Part shown: one piece after another, positions 32,255-43,498 of the stretch
Numbering within the stretch: the stretch's first letter is position 1
Layout of the letters: every line of letters starts with the position of its first letter
NCBI GenBank assembly: GCA_024516155.1
Contig: JAJJXM010000013.1
Span: 868,001 to 932,000, forward strand
Reading direction: 5' to 3'
DNA from: Pyronema omphalodes
Taxonomy: Eukaryota > Ascomycota > Pezizomycetes > Pezizales > Pyronemataceae
Length of the DNA stretch: 64,000 nt
Position numbers and translations under genes: made by a program
Notes under the pieces: model-generated
Database searches by the model: none
The model's input: the letters and a program-made list of their open reading frames with translations, nothing else
Told to the model about the DNA's origin: nothing

Positions 32255-34187
32255 TTAAAAGGCATAAGTCGCTGGAATCCTACGTAACATGGTAGGGTCC
32301 CTCGCAATCAATGGTGTGGCCTCCGGGGGCCTGCTATCCGCCATGGGCAGTCCACTATCCATATTGTGGAAGTGTCGCGGCAAAGTCGGGGGTGGGAAGA
32401 TGCTGTACTTCTGGGGTAACTTTGGAAGTGGCTTCTATAAGTCATTTATTATCAGTATTATGTTCACTGTAATTAAACTATTTATTAACTAACCCGTATA
32501 TGCTCAGACGTTCCACCGGAACTCATTGCCCTTCTTCGACCATAGTTCTCGCTAGCCCGAATCTCGTTGTCACCTCTTCCATCGTCACTTTCGTGTCTTT
32601 GATTATTGTTATGCTTTGAACTTGTCTCTGCCACCTCTCTAATATGCTCTAGTCTGATCTGCTCCATAAACGGGAGTTTGTATTGTGGAGTGAGGCCTAG
32701 GTCCTCGGCAGGCCTGGATGGAACAGGAGGTGGTGCCTTTCGTGCAGAGATTACGGACTGTAATGGTATCTGTGGGGTTGAGCGTGCCTTTGATTTCAAC
32801 TCTGTCTTGGAACGGGTGAGACGCTTAGGTTGCTTCTTGACTGGTGTCTTTGTTTGCGAGTAATCAATCGACAAGGATTTAGAACGGCGAATGGTGTTGG
32901 AAGTTGCAATATGAGGGTTTGAATCCGATGAATTGAATCTACCCAATGACGTGGACCACTCTCTGACAGGGCTATTAGGCTCTGGTGATGACGTTTGCGA
33001 GTATGGTATCGTGGGTATCGGGCCAGACGCCTGGGATTGAACATGCCAGGGCCGCTCTTTTCCAGGTTTGTATTTGGTTGACTTTTCATTCTGGTCATCT
33101 CTGTCTACAAGACCACGTTCCTCACTGTCGAGGTTCTTGTCGCTAAAAACACAGAGTAGAACTCGTGAGATTTTCGTCCAGGTGGATTTTCGTTCATTCG
33201 GTTGGTAGAGCATACTGAATCTGCTAGGAAGGTCGGGTTCTGTATTCTCTCTGTTCTCCATGGGTTCTTTTTTATCCTTCTCCTCTAGCATTCCTATTGG
33301 TGCCGGATCCGATATATCTAGAGGCTCAGTAGCTGCGGCAACCTGCTGAACTGCACCCGGTAAAGCTCCCCTTGCGGGCATGAACATGCTTACGCAGGTG
33401 TTTCTTTTACCATCAATCCCCGTTACCGGTGGTGGTCCTTTCTTCAACGAATTCTGTGGTGCTATTTCGGAAATCTCTGCAATATGCACCAGTGGTGATT
33501 GAACTTCCACACTTCCGTAGAATATCTCTTCCGCTTCCCTCTCCTCCAGAACGACTGCAGTAACACTACCCTGAATGTTTCGGTATCCTCGTCTACCGTC
33601 ACTCCTTCGGTGCCAGCTGTTCCGGGAACTCATCGACGAAATCGATACGCTGTGACCGTTCCCCGTTGTTGGGGATTTGAATATTACTGGTGAATCCGGA
33701 GCCATGTAGGAACTGGTATCCACGATGATTGTTACGCCGGGCTTCAAAAATTGCTTCCACTTCGTCGGCTGAATTGTGTGTCCCTTATTATCCGTTACTC
33801 TTATCCGTCTCTGATGGAAGATTTCTTTTCCAAATAGTGAAACTAGCGTTTTCTGGAATCTCTGTTCCGGATGTCAGTAGTGATATGGGAAGAGATAGTG
33901 ATAGGACAAAACTAACATCCCAAGTTCTGACTTGATGTAATGGTACGACGTATGGGGACTATGAATACCATCGCCGTCAGCGTATCCAACGATGCCATCA
34001 TCGAGCAAGATGCACCCACCATATACGGAGCCAACAAGATCCGTACTCGCGGCACTGCCGGGTCGTATCGCGGTTTCCTGAGTGAATTCGTAGATGTCGT
34101 GGTCTCTCCAGAAGACGAAGTCTTGATGTCCCGATTCTCTATAATCGGGGACTCGGCCCGACTTAGTTGACTGTAACCCGAAGACAT
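32255..34187 (-). CDS. Unknown Ser/Pro-rich protein, three exons
   Basis: The best model joins 33967-34187 (start MSSGYSQLSRAESPI), 32494-33861 and 32255-32434. Intron 2 is clear (GTTAGT donor, TTATAG acceptor). Intron 1 is less certain: GTATTC donor, CTGAC branch, ACAG acceptor. The start of exon 2 encodes a compact, conserved-looking segment (GKEIFHQRRIRVTDNKGH, then GVTIIVDTSSYM) reminiscent of the C-terminal half of a small beta-grasp or ubiquitin-like fold. The rest is Ser/Pro/Lys-rich and probably disordered (RRSKSLSIDYSQ, APPPVPSRPAE). No catalytic motif is seen and no family is assigned. The PPVPSRP stretch could bind SH3 domains. Confidence 0.6.
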
Positions 34188-37100
34188 ATTCGAGGTTCGG
34201 GGGTAGATGTTGTATTTATTTGTCGTTGAAAACTGAAACAGCCGATTACATATGGTAAGGTTGAGGGTGTTGCTTTCAACTCCAAAGATCGGCCGGCGTC
34301 AAGGAAATCAAAATGTAGCTGCCTGAGCTCGGACTCGTGTCTCATACGGCTCGCGCGCGGTAATGAAGGGCGACGCAACGACTATAGGAGGCTTTTCTAT
34401 GTATGTCTGAGGAAGTTTTCTTCAAGTCCTCTTCATCGTAAGTTGGTCCCCAGGATCACCCTGTAACAGGTTGTACAAGTAGGTAAATATCGCCGTTTAA
34501 AGATAATGTGATGCACTTTTTGAAAATCCGCACTGCAGAGATAAGACACAAAACGTGTTAACGGTTCATGTGAAAACGGGGATGTTTAAGAATGCCGGAG
34601 AACTGAAGCGAAAGACAAGAAGTAGAAACAGTAATTGCAACAGAGACAAAGTTGATATTGAGGCGTTTTTCGGGACCAGATATGGGAGTTGGATAAACCC
34701 AGCGGAAGGGAAAGGTAGCCACCATATCCTTTAGTTGGTACCTTTGTGCAATTTTTAATACTTTTTCTCGCCAAAAATGCCCGAAGACATAAGATCTGGG
34801 TCGTAGATACGATTCTGACTACACCTAGAAATTAATCGAAATCATCAATATCGTCCTATTTGGGAAGAAACCGGCACAGAATCAATGATGGTGAAGCGGG
34901 GGAGAGGTGGGAGCAGCCAAGGTTACAAGGATCTTGTAACGCCTATGTTTCAGCTTGAAGATGCACCCAACTAATGGGAAACAGCGCCAATGTTTATGCA
35001 GCCACCATGTGGCCACCACACGGATAAATCCCAATGCTATGTTCCCTGTCGATCTTTAGCCACAGGGGAACTAGAACAACATTCCTTTGCGGCAGAATAA
35101 CCAAATGATCAATGCTCGCCATAGCTATGAAACTCATCGATTCTATGCGAGATGATCGATCTGGTAACTCGCCTGAATTGACTAAATAAAGGAGAAGTTC
35201 ATGCAAGAAATCCTACACATCTGTTAGGGGGGAAACAATCAGACGGATGCGAACACCAAGGGCTATGTGCATGAGCGGTGATAAAGATGCAGATTCAGGC
35301 CCGCGAGTCAACTCCGGATGCCACGCAGAGTAAGTGTGACTCTATCCGCTTTGGCTGACATGTTCGGCGGTAGAGTGCATGAACTTCGTTGGCGTAGAGT
35401 ACAGTCTGTACATAGATAACCGCATTGTGTATGTACCCGAATACATCGATAAGCTCTGGAAGTATGTAGTGCTAATCGGGATTTTTAACTTGTACTACAT
35501 ACCAACATCATACCAACTCCTACCCGGTAGTCTGTTCCTGCATGGATATGACTGCTCATTGTTTTAACTAGACCGTTACGGCTACAACGGAAGCTATTTT
35601 TTTTTTACGGAAATGTGATGGAGTACACACTATGGCTGCTTATGGATATTTTGACAATGCAATTCACCGGTAAATATGAATCTACCTGAGGAGCTTCTAG
35701 AGATCAATTGTACCGAATAGTATGCTATAATTTGATAACCGGTCAACGGAATATGCCTTGAAAAATTTACTTTACCGGAGAGGTTTTTCCGTTTATTACC
35801 TTCATATAGTGAAATCGGTCACCTCCGAGAGCACACCGCAATATCGGGTTGTGTGAGATATCGTGTCCGGAAGACTGAATCTTGCTTGGCGTACGGAATC
35901 ACATAAGAATCCAGTTAGTAAAGTACTTATCAATCTGTCGCCTTATAAACCTAGCTGTATCAAGCCGTTTTAAACGGTGTGTGATGAAGAATACAGTATC
36001 TCTGTGGAACCCCAATGGCCGAAGTTTTATTTCTTCTACGTTTTCCCTACACGATACGGAAGGACAGATATAATACACTGCAATGTAAAACGTCACAAAC
36101 GTCCATGCCCAAGCGTGTAACGTATTTCTTGGCCAAGAAAAATTTCTGGCTAGAGTTAGACAGTGTTAGTGAGTTTGTGGATGGTTGTACAGCATATTGT
36201 CTACGATGCGAAACGAACCAACATCTATTGGAAACGAATCAACGATAATCGAAGACAATACACCCGGCCAAGTCTACTATGGTTTGTCAAAGACAGCTAA
36301 AGGCTACAGCCGTTCAAACCATGACTTCCATACATCACAGATATGCACATCAACGCCGACTCACTGGTTATGGGACTACTGTTTGTTATACCCATCTGGT
36401 GCTGTATGAGCTGCTAGGTATTAGTTATGTCTTCCTCCTCACCCCAAATATACATCGCTCGGTAAAGCGTAAGTATATAGCCGTTAGATTTATTGCTTGT
36501 TACGATTCACCTCTTCTTACGGCACATGACGCAAAATGATGCTTTCTTGATCTAGGCCTCAGATCTCTAGGGCACTTGGACCTCTAATGGTATATTTTCA
36601 GTAATTGTGAATGGAATTTACTGTGATTAATTGCTGTACGTCACAGTGTTCGGTGCTCGGCAAGCCAATAAGCTAGTAGCTAATTTTACGGGCCCTGCCG
36701 ATTTTTCGGTGGGGAACTATCCAACGACAGTAGAGAATCGAGAAGGTAACGGTAGGTAGGGATATAAATTGGCTAGAAGGTTTGAGGCATCGTGATAAGG
36801 CGAGAATAAGCTTCCGGCTGCCTCGAATTAGCCGCGAGATGATCAGGTTCATCCATAGTCAGCAGGTCTGTACGAGTACGGCAATTTTCGGAAATGCAGT
36901 TTACAGAAAGATTAAAATCGCTGGGTCGGTTGCGTGGGCTAATGAACTGTCTTTCGCTGTGACATCCAAGACCCAATATATCACGTGGTATGTAACGCAA
37001 TTCATCGCTCGATCACTCGAGAAACATAAACTCACGCTAGCTGATATTGGACACATTTCTCGGAAAGCCACTGATGTCACTTTGTATGCGTTTAAAGTAG

Positions 37101-37193
37101 AATTTAAAACTCAGTGGCTAAAAACTATGAAACATATAACGGCAAAGAAATACAAGTTCCCATCCTCCAGTAATACAATACCAAAATATTCCA
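34188..37193. other. Gene-poor stretch, 3 kb
   Basis: Only short frames without family resemblance. A TATA-like GATATAAATTGG at about 36760 precedes no convincing ORF; the open frame 36782-37318 lacks an ATG at its start. Nothing can be named. Confidence 0.4.
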
Positions 37194-37964
37194 TCAATAG
37201 TAGAATACATATCTGTTCGTCCGAGACGCATTTCTACCCCGGTATGCATTTCTACCCCCATAACCGCCGTAGAAGTACTGATTTGGTGCACCATATCCAG
37301 ACGTGGGATCCGTCCTAATGACAGGTTCCACATCATCGTCGTCAAAAATTGGATCGCCAGCTACAGAACCCGGTCCACCTCCTCCTTGAGATCCACCACC
37401 TCCTCCTTGAGACCCACCTCCTCCTCCGTAAGATCCTCCACCTCCTCCTTGAGACCCACCACCTCCTCCGTAAGATCCTCCTCCTCCTCCTTGAGACCCA
37501 CCACCTCCTCCGTAAGATCCTCCTCCTCCTCCTTGAGACCCACCACCTCCTCCGTACGATCCACCACCCCCACTTCCTCCCCCCGCTATAGAGGGTGGCT
37601 GACGGATAGGCGATTGGATTGTTCCTCCGCCCCATCCACCACTGACGGGCTGTGGTGTTGAACGTCCTGGATCACAACAATAAAGCCCGCCGTAGACGTT
37701 AATGTTGCTGTTAGGGTTTTGGCGAAGGATACCTTCCACAGCATTAGAGCAGGCCCCGCCCATTACGTGGATATTTGGTCCCCCGGATCCCCCCATGGAT
37801 CCACCTCCATTGTATCCACAGATGTGGTGTATGGCTGGCATAAAGCCATATGCTTGAACGGGTTGATGTCTTCGGGGGCCGAAAACAGTGTCCATCGTTC
37901 CACCGGGACCAAAAACGGTGTCCATCACTCCGCCGGGACCGAAAACGCGGTTGAGGTCGCTCAT
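37194..37964 (-). CDS. Gly-rich repeat protein with acidic DDD-x-EP motif
   Basis: A single-exon, 256-residue protein. The start is the ATG of MSDLNRVFGPGG; the longer open frame upstream reads through the TATA box and is untranslated. It has two VFGPGG units and a third VFGP, a central part with five cysteines (HHICGYNGGG, GGACSNAVEG, LYCCDPG), a long array of GGGGGSYGG/GGGGGSQ units (about 42 bp each; 37375-37590), then DPIFDDDDVEPVIRTDPTSG and a Tyr/Arg/Gly-rich tail. The acidic motif recurs in the neighbour at 38540-39109. A TATA box lies 85 bp upstream. No signal peptide. Composition suggests an RNA-binding or structural low-complexity protein; this is a guess. Confidence 0.65.
   Translation of the reverse strand: MSDLNRVFGPGGVMDTVFGPGGTMDTVFGPRRHQPVQAYGFMPAIHHICGYNGGGSMGGSGGPNIHVMGGACSNAVEGILRQNPNSNINVYGGLYCCDPGRSTPQPVSGGWGGGTIQSPIRQPPSIAGGGSGGGGSYGGGGGSQGGGGGSYGGGGGSQGGGGGSYGGGGGSQGGGGGSYGGGGGSQGGGGGSQGGGGPGSVAGDPIFDDDDVEPVIRTDPTSGYGAPNQYFYGGYGGRNAYRGRNASRTNRYVFYY
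37375..37590 (-). repeat. Tandem repeats encoding GGGGGS(Y/Q) units
   Basis: About five copies of a unit near 42 bp, with the minus-strand sense reading TCYCAAGGAGG / TCTTACGGAGG blocks. Copies are nearly identical, so repeat number is likely to vary between strains. Confidence 0.85.
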
Positions 37965-38048
37965 TGTTGAAGGGTTATGGGATGTAAATGTAGCTGAATG
38001 TAAGATCTGGGTTGGAGGGTTGTAGAGATACAGAGATGTTGGTAGCGC

Positions 38049-38056
38049 TTTATATA
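38049..38056 (-). promoter_or_regulatory. TATA box of the Gly-rich gene
   Basis: TATATAAA on the minus strand, 85 bp before the ATG at 37964. Confidence 0.65.
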
Positions 38057-38312
38057 CCATTTTTCTTTGCGGGCAATATATACTATTTGGTAACTTTCAA
38101 TTTTTGTGGACTTCAATATTACGAAGTTCAGTTAAACAGAACATTGAACTCGGTGATCAAATTTAGGATTAGATACATTTGAAACCCAATTTTAAATATT
38201 TACATGAATGCACATTTTTTCATCCGAAAATAATTCAATACGCGTCGGTAATTTGTGGAACGATTTTCACGATGACCAGAGGTCCACTGGCGTGATTACT
38301 CGGGAAATTGGA

Positions 38313-38328
38313 TGATACTTCATGATGC
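38313..38328. promoter_or_regulatory. 16-bp element shared with the gene at 42778-43353
   Basis: TGATACTTCATGATGC, about 349 bp before the start of the Gly-rich gene. The identical 16-mer, in the same orientation, lies at 43729-43744, about 376 bp before the start of another small low-complexity gene. Confidence 0.4.
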
Positions 38329-38539
38329 ACGCTAGGCTGTCTCCGTAAATGAAGTCCTGTCTCAGTACTTGTAATTCCCAATTAAAAATGATTGTATCAT
38401 AAGTTTGTTCAGAAAAGCAACATTTAAAATTCATTGATATCCAAAGACTATTGTAAACAAAATCAAGACTCGCTAATAATTCACACCATCCTCATCTTAT
38501 AAAGACAGATACTAGATATACAGACTAGAATTAATGATA

Positions 38540-39109
38540 CTAATTCCGCAACCTACTCTGTGTATTGTATTTCCAAGACGAACCACCATTACCTAGCCGA
38601 GACTGATTTCCCAGGCTCCCAATAGTACGGTATGCCGAAGGTGGGCCTGCTCCATTTGTCGAATCCTCTTTGATAATTGGCTCGGCATCATCATCATTCA
38701 GAATGGATGGCGGATTTCCTCCGAGCGTCCTACCTCCACCCAAATATCCTCCAAGCGTTCTACCTCCACCCAAATATCCTCCAAGCGTTCTACCTCCACC
38801 CAAATATCCCCCGCTACCTCCTGCTATGGGTGAACGAATCGGTGCTTGCGCTGGCGGTTTAGTCGGGTTCAAAGTTGGGAGTGTGACTGGTCTGTTAACT
38901 GGCGTCGTAATCGGGGCTCGTATCGGGAGTGAGACTGGTCTGTTAACTTGCGTTGTAGTCGGGGTTCGTGTCGGGAGCGAGATCGGGGAATAAACTGCTG
39001 ATCCAGCAGATGGTGAGACAATCGGTGGATAACCTGGAACTATGACTACGTTTCCGACTATTTGACCATTCATGGGTTGGAGTCCAGATAGCAGTATTCG
39101 GAAGCCCAT
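38540..39109 (-). CDS. Pro/Thr/Gly repeat protein with acidic DDD-x-EP motif
   Basis: A single-exon, 189-residue protein. It starts MGFRILLSGLQPMNGQIV and carries Pro/Thr repeats of the type (R/N)RPVSLPIRAPITTPVN. Then come three exact copies of GGYLGGGRTL and an acidic segment ILNDDDAEPIIKEDSTNGAG, with a basic Ser/Asn/Arg end. The acidic segment matches FDDDDVEPVIRTDPTSGYGA in the gene at 37194-37964 at most positions, so the two are tandem paralogues with different repeat arrays. There are no cysteines and no clear signal peptide, though the N-terminus is mildly hydrophobic. The TATA signal is weaker (TTTATATT, about 70 bp upstream). Function unknown. Confidence 0.65.
   Translation of the reverse strand: MGFRILLSGLQPMNGQIVGNVVIVPGYPPIVSPSAGSAVYSPISLPTRTPTTTQVNRPVSLPIRAPITTPVNRPVTLPTLNPTKPPAQAPIRSPIAGGSGGYLGGGRTLGGYLGGGRTLGGYLGGGRTLGGNPPSILNDDDAEPIIKEDSTNGAGPPSAYRTIGSLGNQSRLGNGGSSWKYNTQSRLRN
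38718..38812 (-). repeat. 30-bp tandem repeat, three copies (GGYLGGGRTL)
   Basis: Three near-identical 30-bp units inside the coding sequence. Confidence 0.9.
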
Positions 39110-41141
39110 TTTTGATTGTATTTTGATTATATGGTTAAAGGTTTGACTTGGTTCAATCGGACTGGCAGTGTTTGAATATAAAGGGAGTGATAGTATTTTG
39201 TAAAAAGAGTGATGATGCTGTTTAAATCATCACTTGGGTAATACAGTGGGAATATTATTCAATATTCATAGATTTCCACACAAGATACAGTGCGGCGTAA
39301 CATTCAATGAGAATCTTCAGATTGAAGTTTACACGAATTGTAAAATATGGTATATTGTATCTTGGCTTTAACCATTACAATCGCAATTTCGTTGTCTGGG
39401 CTTCTCCAAAGATTCCCAATTGGATACCCGAACCTAATCGGATATATATTCCCAAGAGGGCATACCCGCAACCTTAATCAGGTGTTTGATAAAAAAATTG
39501 GAAAGCAACCTAAGGCTCAGGGAGAGTTAGCATGTGAGTACATAATCCGCTCGGGGGGAGGGGGGGGGGGGGGGAGGGGGACAGGGGGTGACGACCAGAA
39601 AGCTAAAGAACAAAAAGTCGGGGGTGGAACGGGGGGTTATATAAACAAACTGGACCCCGGGAAGTAGCCACCATGTACACAGGCGAGGCACGTAAAGCGG
39701 ATGTTTTTTTCTTATGACGTGATGATATAGTATTATCGTACCACCGGTAGTTGTACGGCGGTACCATAGTCTTGTACTTCTCCGGCAGGCGTTGGGTGGT
39801 ATCAAAGAACTCTAACAATCTTCTAGGTATCCGCAATGAGGACAGGTTGCTTGGAACTGACGATAGCTCATGATCATTTATCTGGCGGCAGTGGCAGACC
39901 AGATCGCTTAGGTCGCATAGTGGCAATTTCTCGTCCATGCGCCGCTTGGATATGGTTCTAACGGAGTATTTATTCCCTCACATCTTTGCCGGTGGAAATG
40001 TTTTAGGCCTTATTAAAGAAGCTAGTATGTGATCGTAAGCGGCTTTCTGTCAGGAGAGATAATTATGCTGTAATAGGTCGCCTCAAACCGGGAATAATCG
40101 TTTAAAATGCAACCCAACACACGGCGTACGCACGTTTTCAGCACTAACGGCAACCGGCTTTTCCTCACGGTAGTCCTTCATTAATAGCAGTGTAATGCAA
40201 GGAGTAAGTGCCATCTTTTCATGGCGAAAGGAAGTTGTGAATCGACACCATTAAATCAGTCGTTAGCGGCCGCGAACCGACATCCCTGGCGAGCACCCTT
40301 GAGAACTGGAAAGATAAAAATCACTCCAATCCGCGGTTGAAATGGGAAACGACATTATAGCTTGCAGTTTCTTTAAAAGGCCCCTGAAGCCATTGATTGG
40401 ATTTTGGATACTATAGAAGGAAAAAAAACAGAAAATGAAACAGAGATAACCCCGAGTGATCCGATATGAATATTTGTACTCAACTATTGTAACATTTCCG
40501 AAGAAGATAGAATCTGAACATGGTTGAATCCAGCTTTGATATTTGGGTCTTTCCGTCATGGGATTACTCACAGGAATTATGCTGCTCGAGTGGAAAAGAT
40601 CGAGGGCTCAGGTTTGGATTGATCCCGTATGATGGATATTTTGTGTATCCTAGGGGGGACACGGGAAGTTCAAAGTCGACGTGAGAATGAAGTTAGGGTT
40701 TATTATCAGATTACGTCATGATACACAGTAGTCAAGCGGCGATCTTACAGTAGTGTGACCACTAGATACACTACGCTAGCTCAATATGCCTAACGCAAAA
40801 AATGTCCACTCTTCTGCCACCTAAGAAGGTTGGAGCAGAAGAGTGGGCCAACTGTTCGATCGAATTTACTTGTGCATTCCAAGCAAAAGTAAAGGAAAAT
40901 TCATCGACAAATATTCAGCAAAAAAAAGCACGTAAAAGTATTTTCAGCTTTAACTAGACGAATCTGGGCTTCTCCAAAATTGCCGTTGGCCACTTGGGGA
41001 TACTCGCAACTTGGTCGAGCGTTTGATCAACGGCAGTACAATTCAAGGTCTACATATCGAAAAACTATCCGGCATATATGACGCAATAAGAAAAAAACAA
41101 AATCAGAGGTCGGGAAAACAATATGTGGTTATATAGATATA
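39110..41141. other. Stretch with duplicated promoter-like modules and a G tract
   Basis: TCTGGGCTTCTCCAAA occurs at 39395-39410 and 40963-40978, each followed by an ATAC(C/T)CGCAAC block, GTTTGAT, and a GGTTATATA TATA-like site (39635-39645 and about 41128-41135). A G-rich tract lies at about 39555-39588. A minus-strand frame from ATG 39938 (start MDEKLPLCDLSDLVCHC) has coding character but no recognised family. Confidence 0.45.
39638..39645 (+). promoter_or_regulatory. TATA-like box without an assigned gene
   Basis: TATATAAA just after a G-rich tract. The next ATG (39673) opens only 14 codons. Confidence 0.35.
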
Positions 41142-42003
41142 CAGAGTTCGGCACGGTCCGTCCAGGACGGCGGACCGGACGGGACCACGCTGGTGGTCCG
41201 GTCCCGTCCGCAAACTAAAAAGACCGGACGGGACGGCGGGTGACGGCAGGACCGTGGGTTTCGGGTGAGCTAGTTTGCAGGGGGCGGTTTGGTTTAAGTT
41301 TGCCAGAAATTATGGGCCGCAGCAGCGACGTCTTCAGCACTGTAGCAGATGAACCCTTCATGCTGCACTTTAGTAAAACTTTTACACCCCACTGCAGGTG
41401 CACGCTCCACCCAGCAATAGTTTGACTGCCTATGGTAGCTTGATATTATTTTTGTTCCTTAGTGAAGTACAATCAGGCTATAAATATTTCTTCTATCCTT
41501 CAAATTCCATCTTCTACCTTTCCATCTTCTACCTGCAAGAATTTTCCACTTCTTTCATTGCCGTGTAAGTCGAACATTAACAACCATCACTCTATTCCCA
41601 GAAGAGCAAGAATATGCCAATTCTCTTATCGCCGTCCTCTATATCTGTTCCAACCCGGAGCAGAACACCCTGCCTGTTCTCTCAAGAGTTGTGTTCATTC
41701 GAGAAGGATGGGGAAGGACGCATTTTAGTGGCAAGAGAAGGAGCATTCTTATGCATCAGTATAGTTTTTTTTTTTGTTTGCAAGCAATTCCATATAGGTG
41801 ACTTTGATTCGTGCAATGCATCACAATTATCTAAGGAAAACACCATGGGCCATAGTAAAAAACTGCGGGTTGCGAGTGTCCGACAAAGACGCTAGTGGTG
41901 GTCACCCACGGTCACCCGCGGTCCGTCCCGTCCGTGGTGCCTCCAGGACGGCCGGTCCTGGTCCTACTTCAGGACGGGACCGGACGGACCGTGCCGAACT
42001 CTG
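41142..42003. mobile_element. Non-autonomous hAT-like element, copy 2 (862 bp)
   Basis: Terminal inverted repeats begin CAGAGTTCGGCACGGTCCGT, matching the ends of the element at 1000-1902. The flanking 8-bp duplication is TAGATATA (41134-41141 and 42004-42011). Subterminal GGTCACC and GGACCGGAC repeats are shared with copy 1, but the cores differ. Inside lie a TATA box (TATAAATA at 41479-41486), a C/T-rich leader and a 93-codon frame (41614-41895), so the element may have captured a gene fragment. No transposase is present. It has landed next to a TATA-like site. Confidence 0.9.
41614..41895 (+). CDS. Reading frame carried inside hAT-like copy 2
   Basis: The 93-codon frame starts MPILLSPSSISVPTRSRTP and contains CLFSQELCSFEKDGEGRILV, then a hydrophobic stretch encoded partly by a T run, and ends in the subterminal region. 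A TATA box 128 bp upstream and a possible 37-nt leader intron (GTAAGT to CCCAG) give it a gene-like layout, although 37 nt is very short. No family is recognised. It could be a captured host gene fragment or a chance frame. Confidence 0.35.
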   Translation: MPILLSPSSISVPTRSRTPCLFSQELCSFEKDGEGRILVAREGAFLCISIVFFFVCKQFHIGDFDSCNASQLSKENTMGHSKKLRVASVRQRR

Positions 42004-42011
42004 TAGATATA

Positions 42012-42777
42012 CAATTGAAAACAGGAGTAAGTCTGGGAGGAGTCCGTAAAGCGGATATCCCGATATCACACATAATGTATATCCTTTTACCGCTCATTCA
42101 GTCATATGCTGGGAAGTCAGGCTTATTTACATAATCTCCTCATTATACCCGGTATCCACCCGACACAGCAATCATGGCCAAGCATGTTGAGTCGTTGGGA
42201 AACAGTAATAACTCGTAACCCTGGCAGGCTATTGGCGGTAGTGATGAGCTTGAGGATTAGATCGTTTGAGTCAGTCATCTGCAATTCCTTTTCCATGTGC
42301 TGCATGTGATCATCTGGCCCCCTCCAGGCCATCATGACCGTAGGTTTACGGTGTATTCGTCAATTCTTAGATTCGAAGTTAAACTTCGATATATCATTTA
42401 TATCATATTCGAAGTACTAGCCTTAGCTGTATACTTTACAGCGTTAAAAAAAATCTGCCATACCCTCAACAAGGTAGGATGATATCGTATGATTTATTCT
42501 CGTAAATTTGACGCACGTCACGATTTTGAATCATCAACTGCTGTTGTTGACCACAGTGCTACATTTATGCAAATATTTGGTTTAGAACAAAAGTTTAGAA
42601 TATTTTCTAATTACAAAGCTGTAGATCACATCGAAGTCTATCGAACGTCTAACCAGCGCAAAGCAAAAACCTGAAGCAAAACATGAAATTCCAAAAATCA
42701 AAACTCAAAAATCAAAACCGACTCCCCGCATCAACGCTATACACACTAATAGTACCGAATTGTAGTTTCAATCCGCT
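42012..42777. other. Intergenic stretch, nothing recognised
   Basis: AT-rich. CGTAAAGCGGAT at 42045-42056 also occurs at 39691-39702, in keeping with a duplicated upstream module. Confidence 0.45.
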
Positions 42778-43353
42778 TTAATTCGGGTTTGGGGGCCTTG
42801 GTCCAACCCAGGGTTTTTGTCCGTACATTTGACCCGGCATAGCAAGTGCTTGTGCTGGTGCACCTAGCTGCGGAAAGATCCCAGGCATAAACTGAGCCGC
42901 ATTGAATGGTAAACCTTGCCCATGTTGGGGCTGTAGCAACCAATTCGAAGCAGCTTGAGCTGGTGGTAATGCAGCAGGTAAAGGTTCTATCCCGAGAAGT
43001 CCGGGGTGGATAAAACCAGGTGGGGGTCCCGGGCGAGCTGGTATAACTGCTGGAACGACACCAGCAGGTTGGGCAATACCTCCTGCGGGTCCTCCAGTCA
43101 CTGATATTAGTTCATAATATCCAGCAGGATTAAGACGAAATCGGGCAACTCCAGCTGCACCGGCTGCACCGGCTGCACCGGCTGCACCGCCGTCCCGACC
43201 TGGCCGAACTACACCGAACTGTTCGGCTATCATAGCCTCGAGGGCGGCGGGACCATGTTCACTCTGTATCTCAACCATCCCACTATTGGCGAGCGGACCG
43301 CCTTCAAAGTTGGTTGTGTAAATCTTGCCGTCTGGTCCTTCCCAAAAAGCCAT
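42778..43353 (-). CDS. Ala/Pro/Gly-rich protein with GKIYT motif, 191 aa
   Basis: A single-exon frame. The chosen start is MAFWEGPDGKIYTTNFEGG; the frame is open 43 codons further upstream, but that part lies between the TATA box and this ATG. GKIYT-x-N-x-x-G resembles the YGTIYT and FGYIYT motifs near the starts of the genes at 643 and 3533. A (GAA)n-type array gives a run of GAAGAAGAAG, and the C-terminal half is Pro/Ala/Gln-rich (PQHGQGLPFN, MYGQKPWVGPRPPNPN). No cysteines or signal peptide. The TATA box (TATATAAG) lies 137 bp upstream, and a 16-bp element shared with the Gly-rich gene lies about 376 bp upstream. Function unknown. Confidence 0.65.
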   Translation of the reverse strand: MAFWEGPDGKIYTTNFEGGPLANSGMVEIQSEHGPAALEAMIAEQFGVVRPGRDGGAAGAAGAAGAAGVARFRLNPAGYYELISVTGGPAGGIAQPAGVVPAVIPARPGPPPGFIHPGLLGIEPLPAALPPAQAASNWLLQPQHGQGLPFNAAQFMPGIFPQLGAPAQALAMPGQMYGQKPWVGPRPPNPN

Positions 43354-43490
43354 TGTGATTTGTCGTCCAAGGAGATTAGATGGAATTGAAGGGTAGATGA
43401 ATGACAAAAGCTGTGACGAAACAGGATGCGATTCGATGGAGGACGGGAGGCGAAGGTGTTTGTTGGATTTCCTATTGGTCAAAAAAATGC

Positions 43491-43498
43491 CTTATATA
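43491..43498 (-). promoter_or_regulatory. TATA box of gene 42778-43353
   Basis: TATATAAG on the minus strand, 137 bp before the ATG. Confidence 0.55.

Noticed and set aside
37965..38060. Longer N-terminus for the Gly-rich protein (frame open to 38060)
   Set aside because: The extra codons begin ATGGTATATAAAGCG and so contain the TATA box; this DNA is promoter, and the ATG at 37964 fits family spacing.
39673..39717. 14-codon frame in a good CCACCATG context
   Set aside because: The ATG is only about 28 bp after the TATA box, so it would lie at or before the transcription start.
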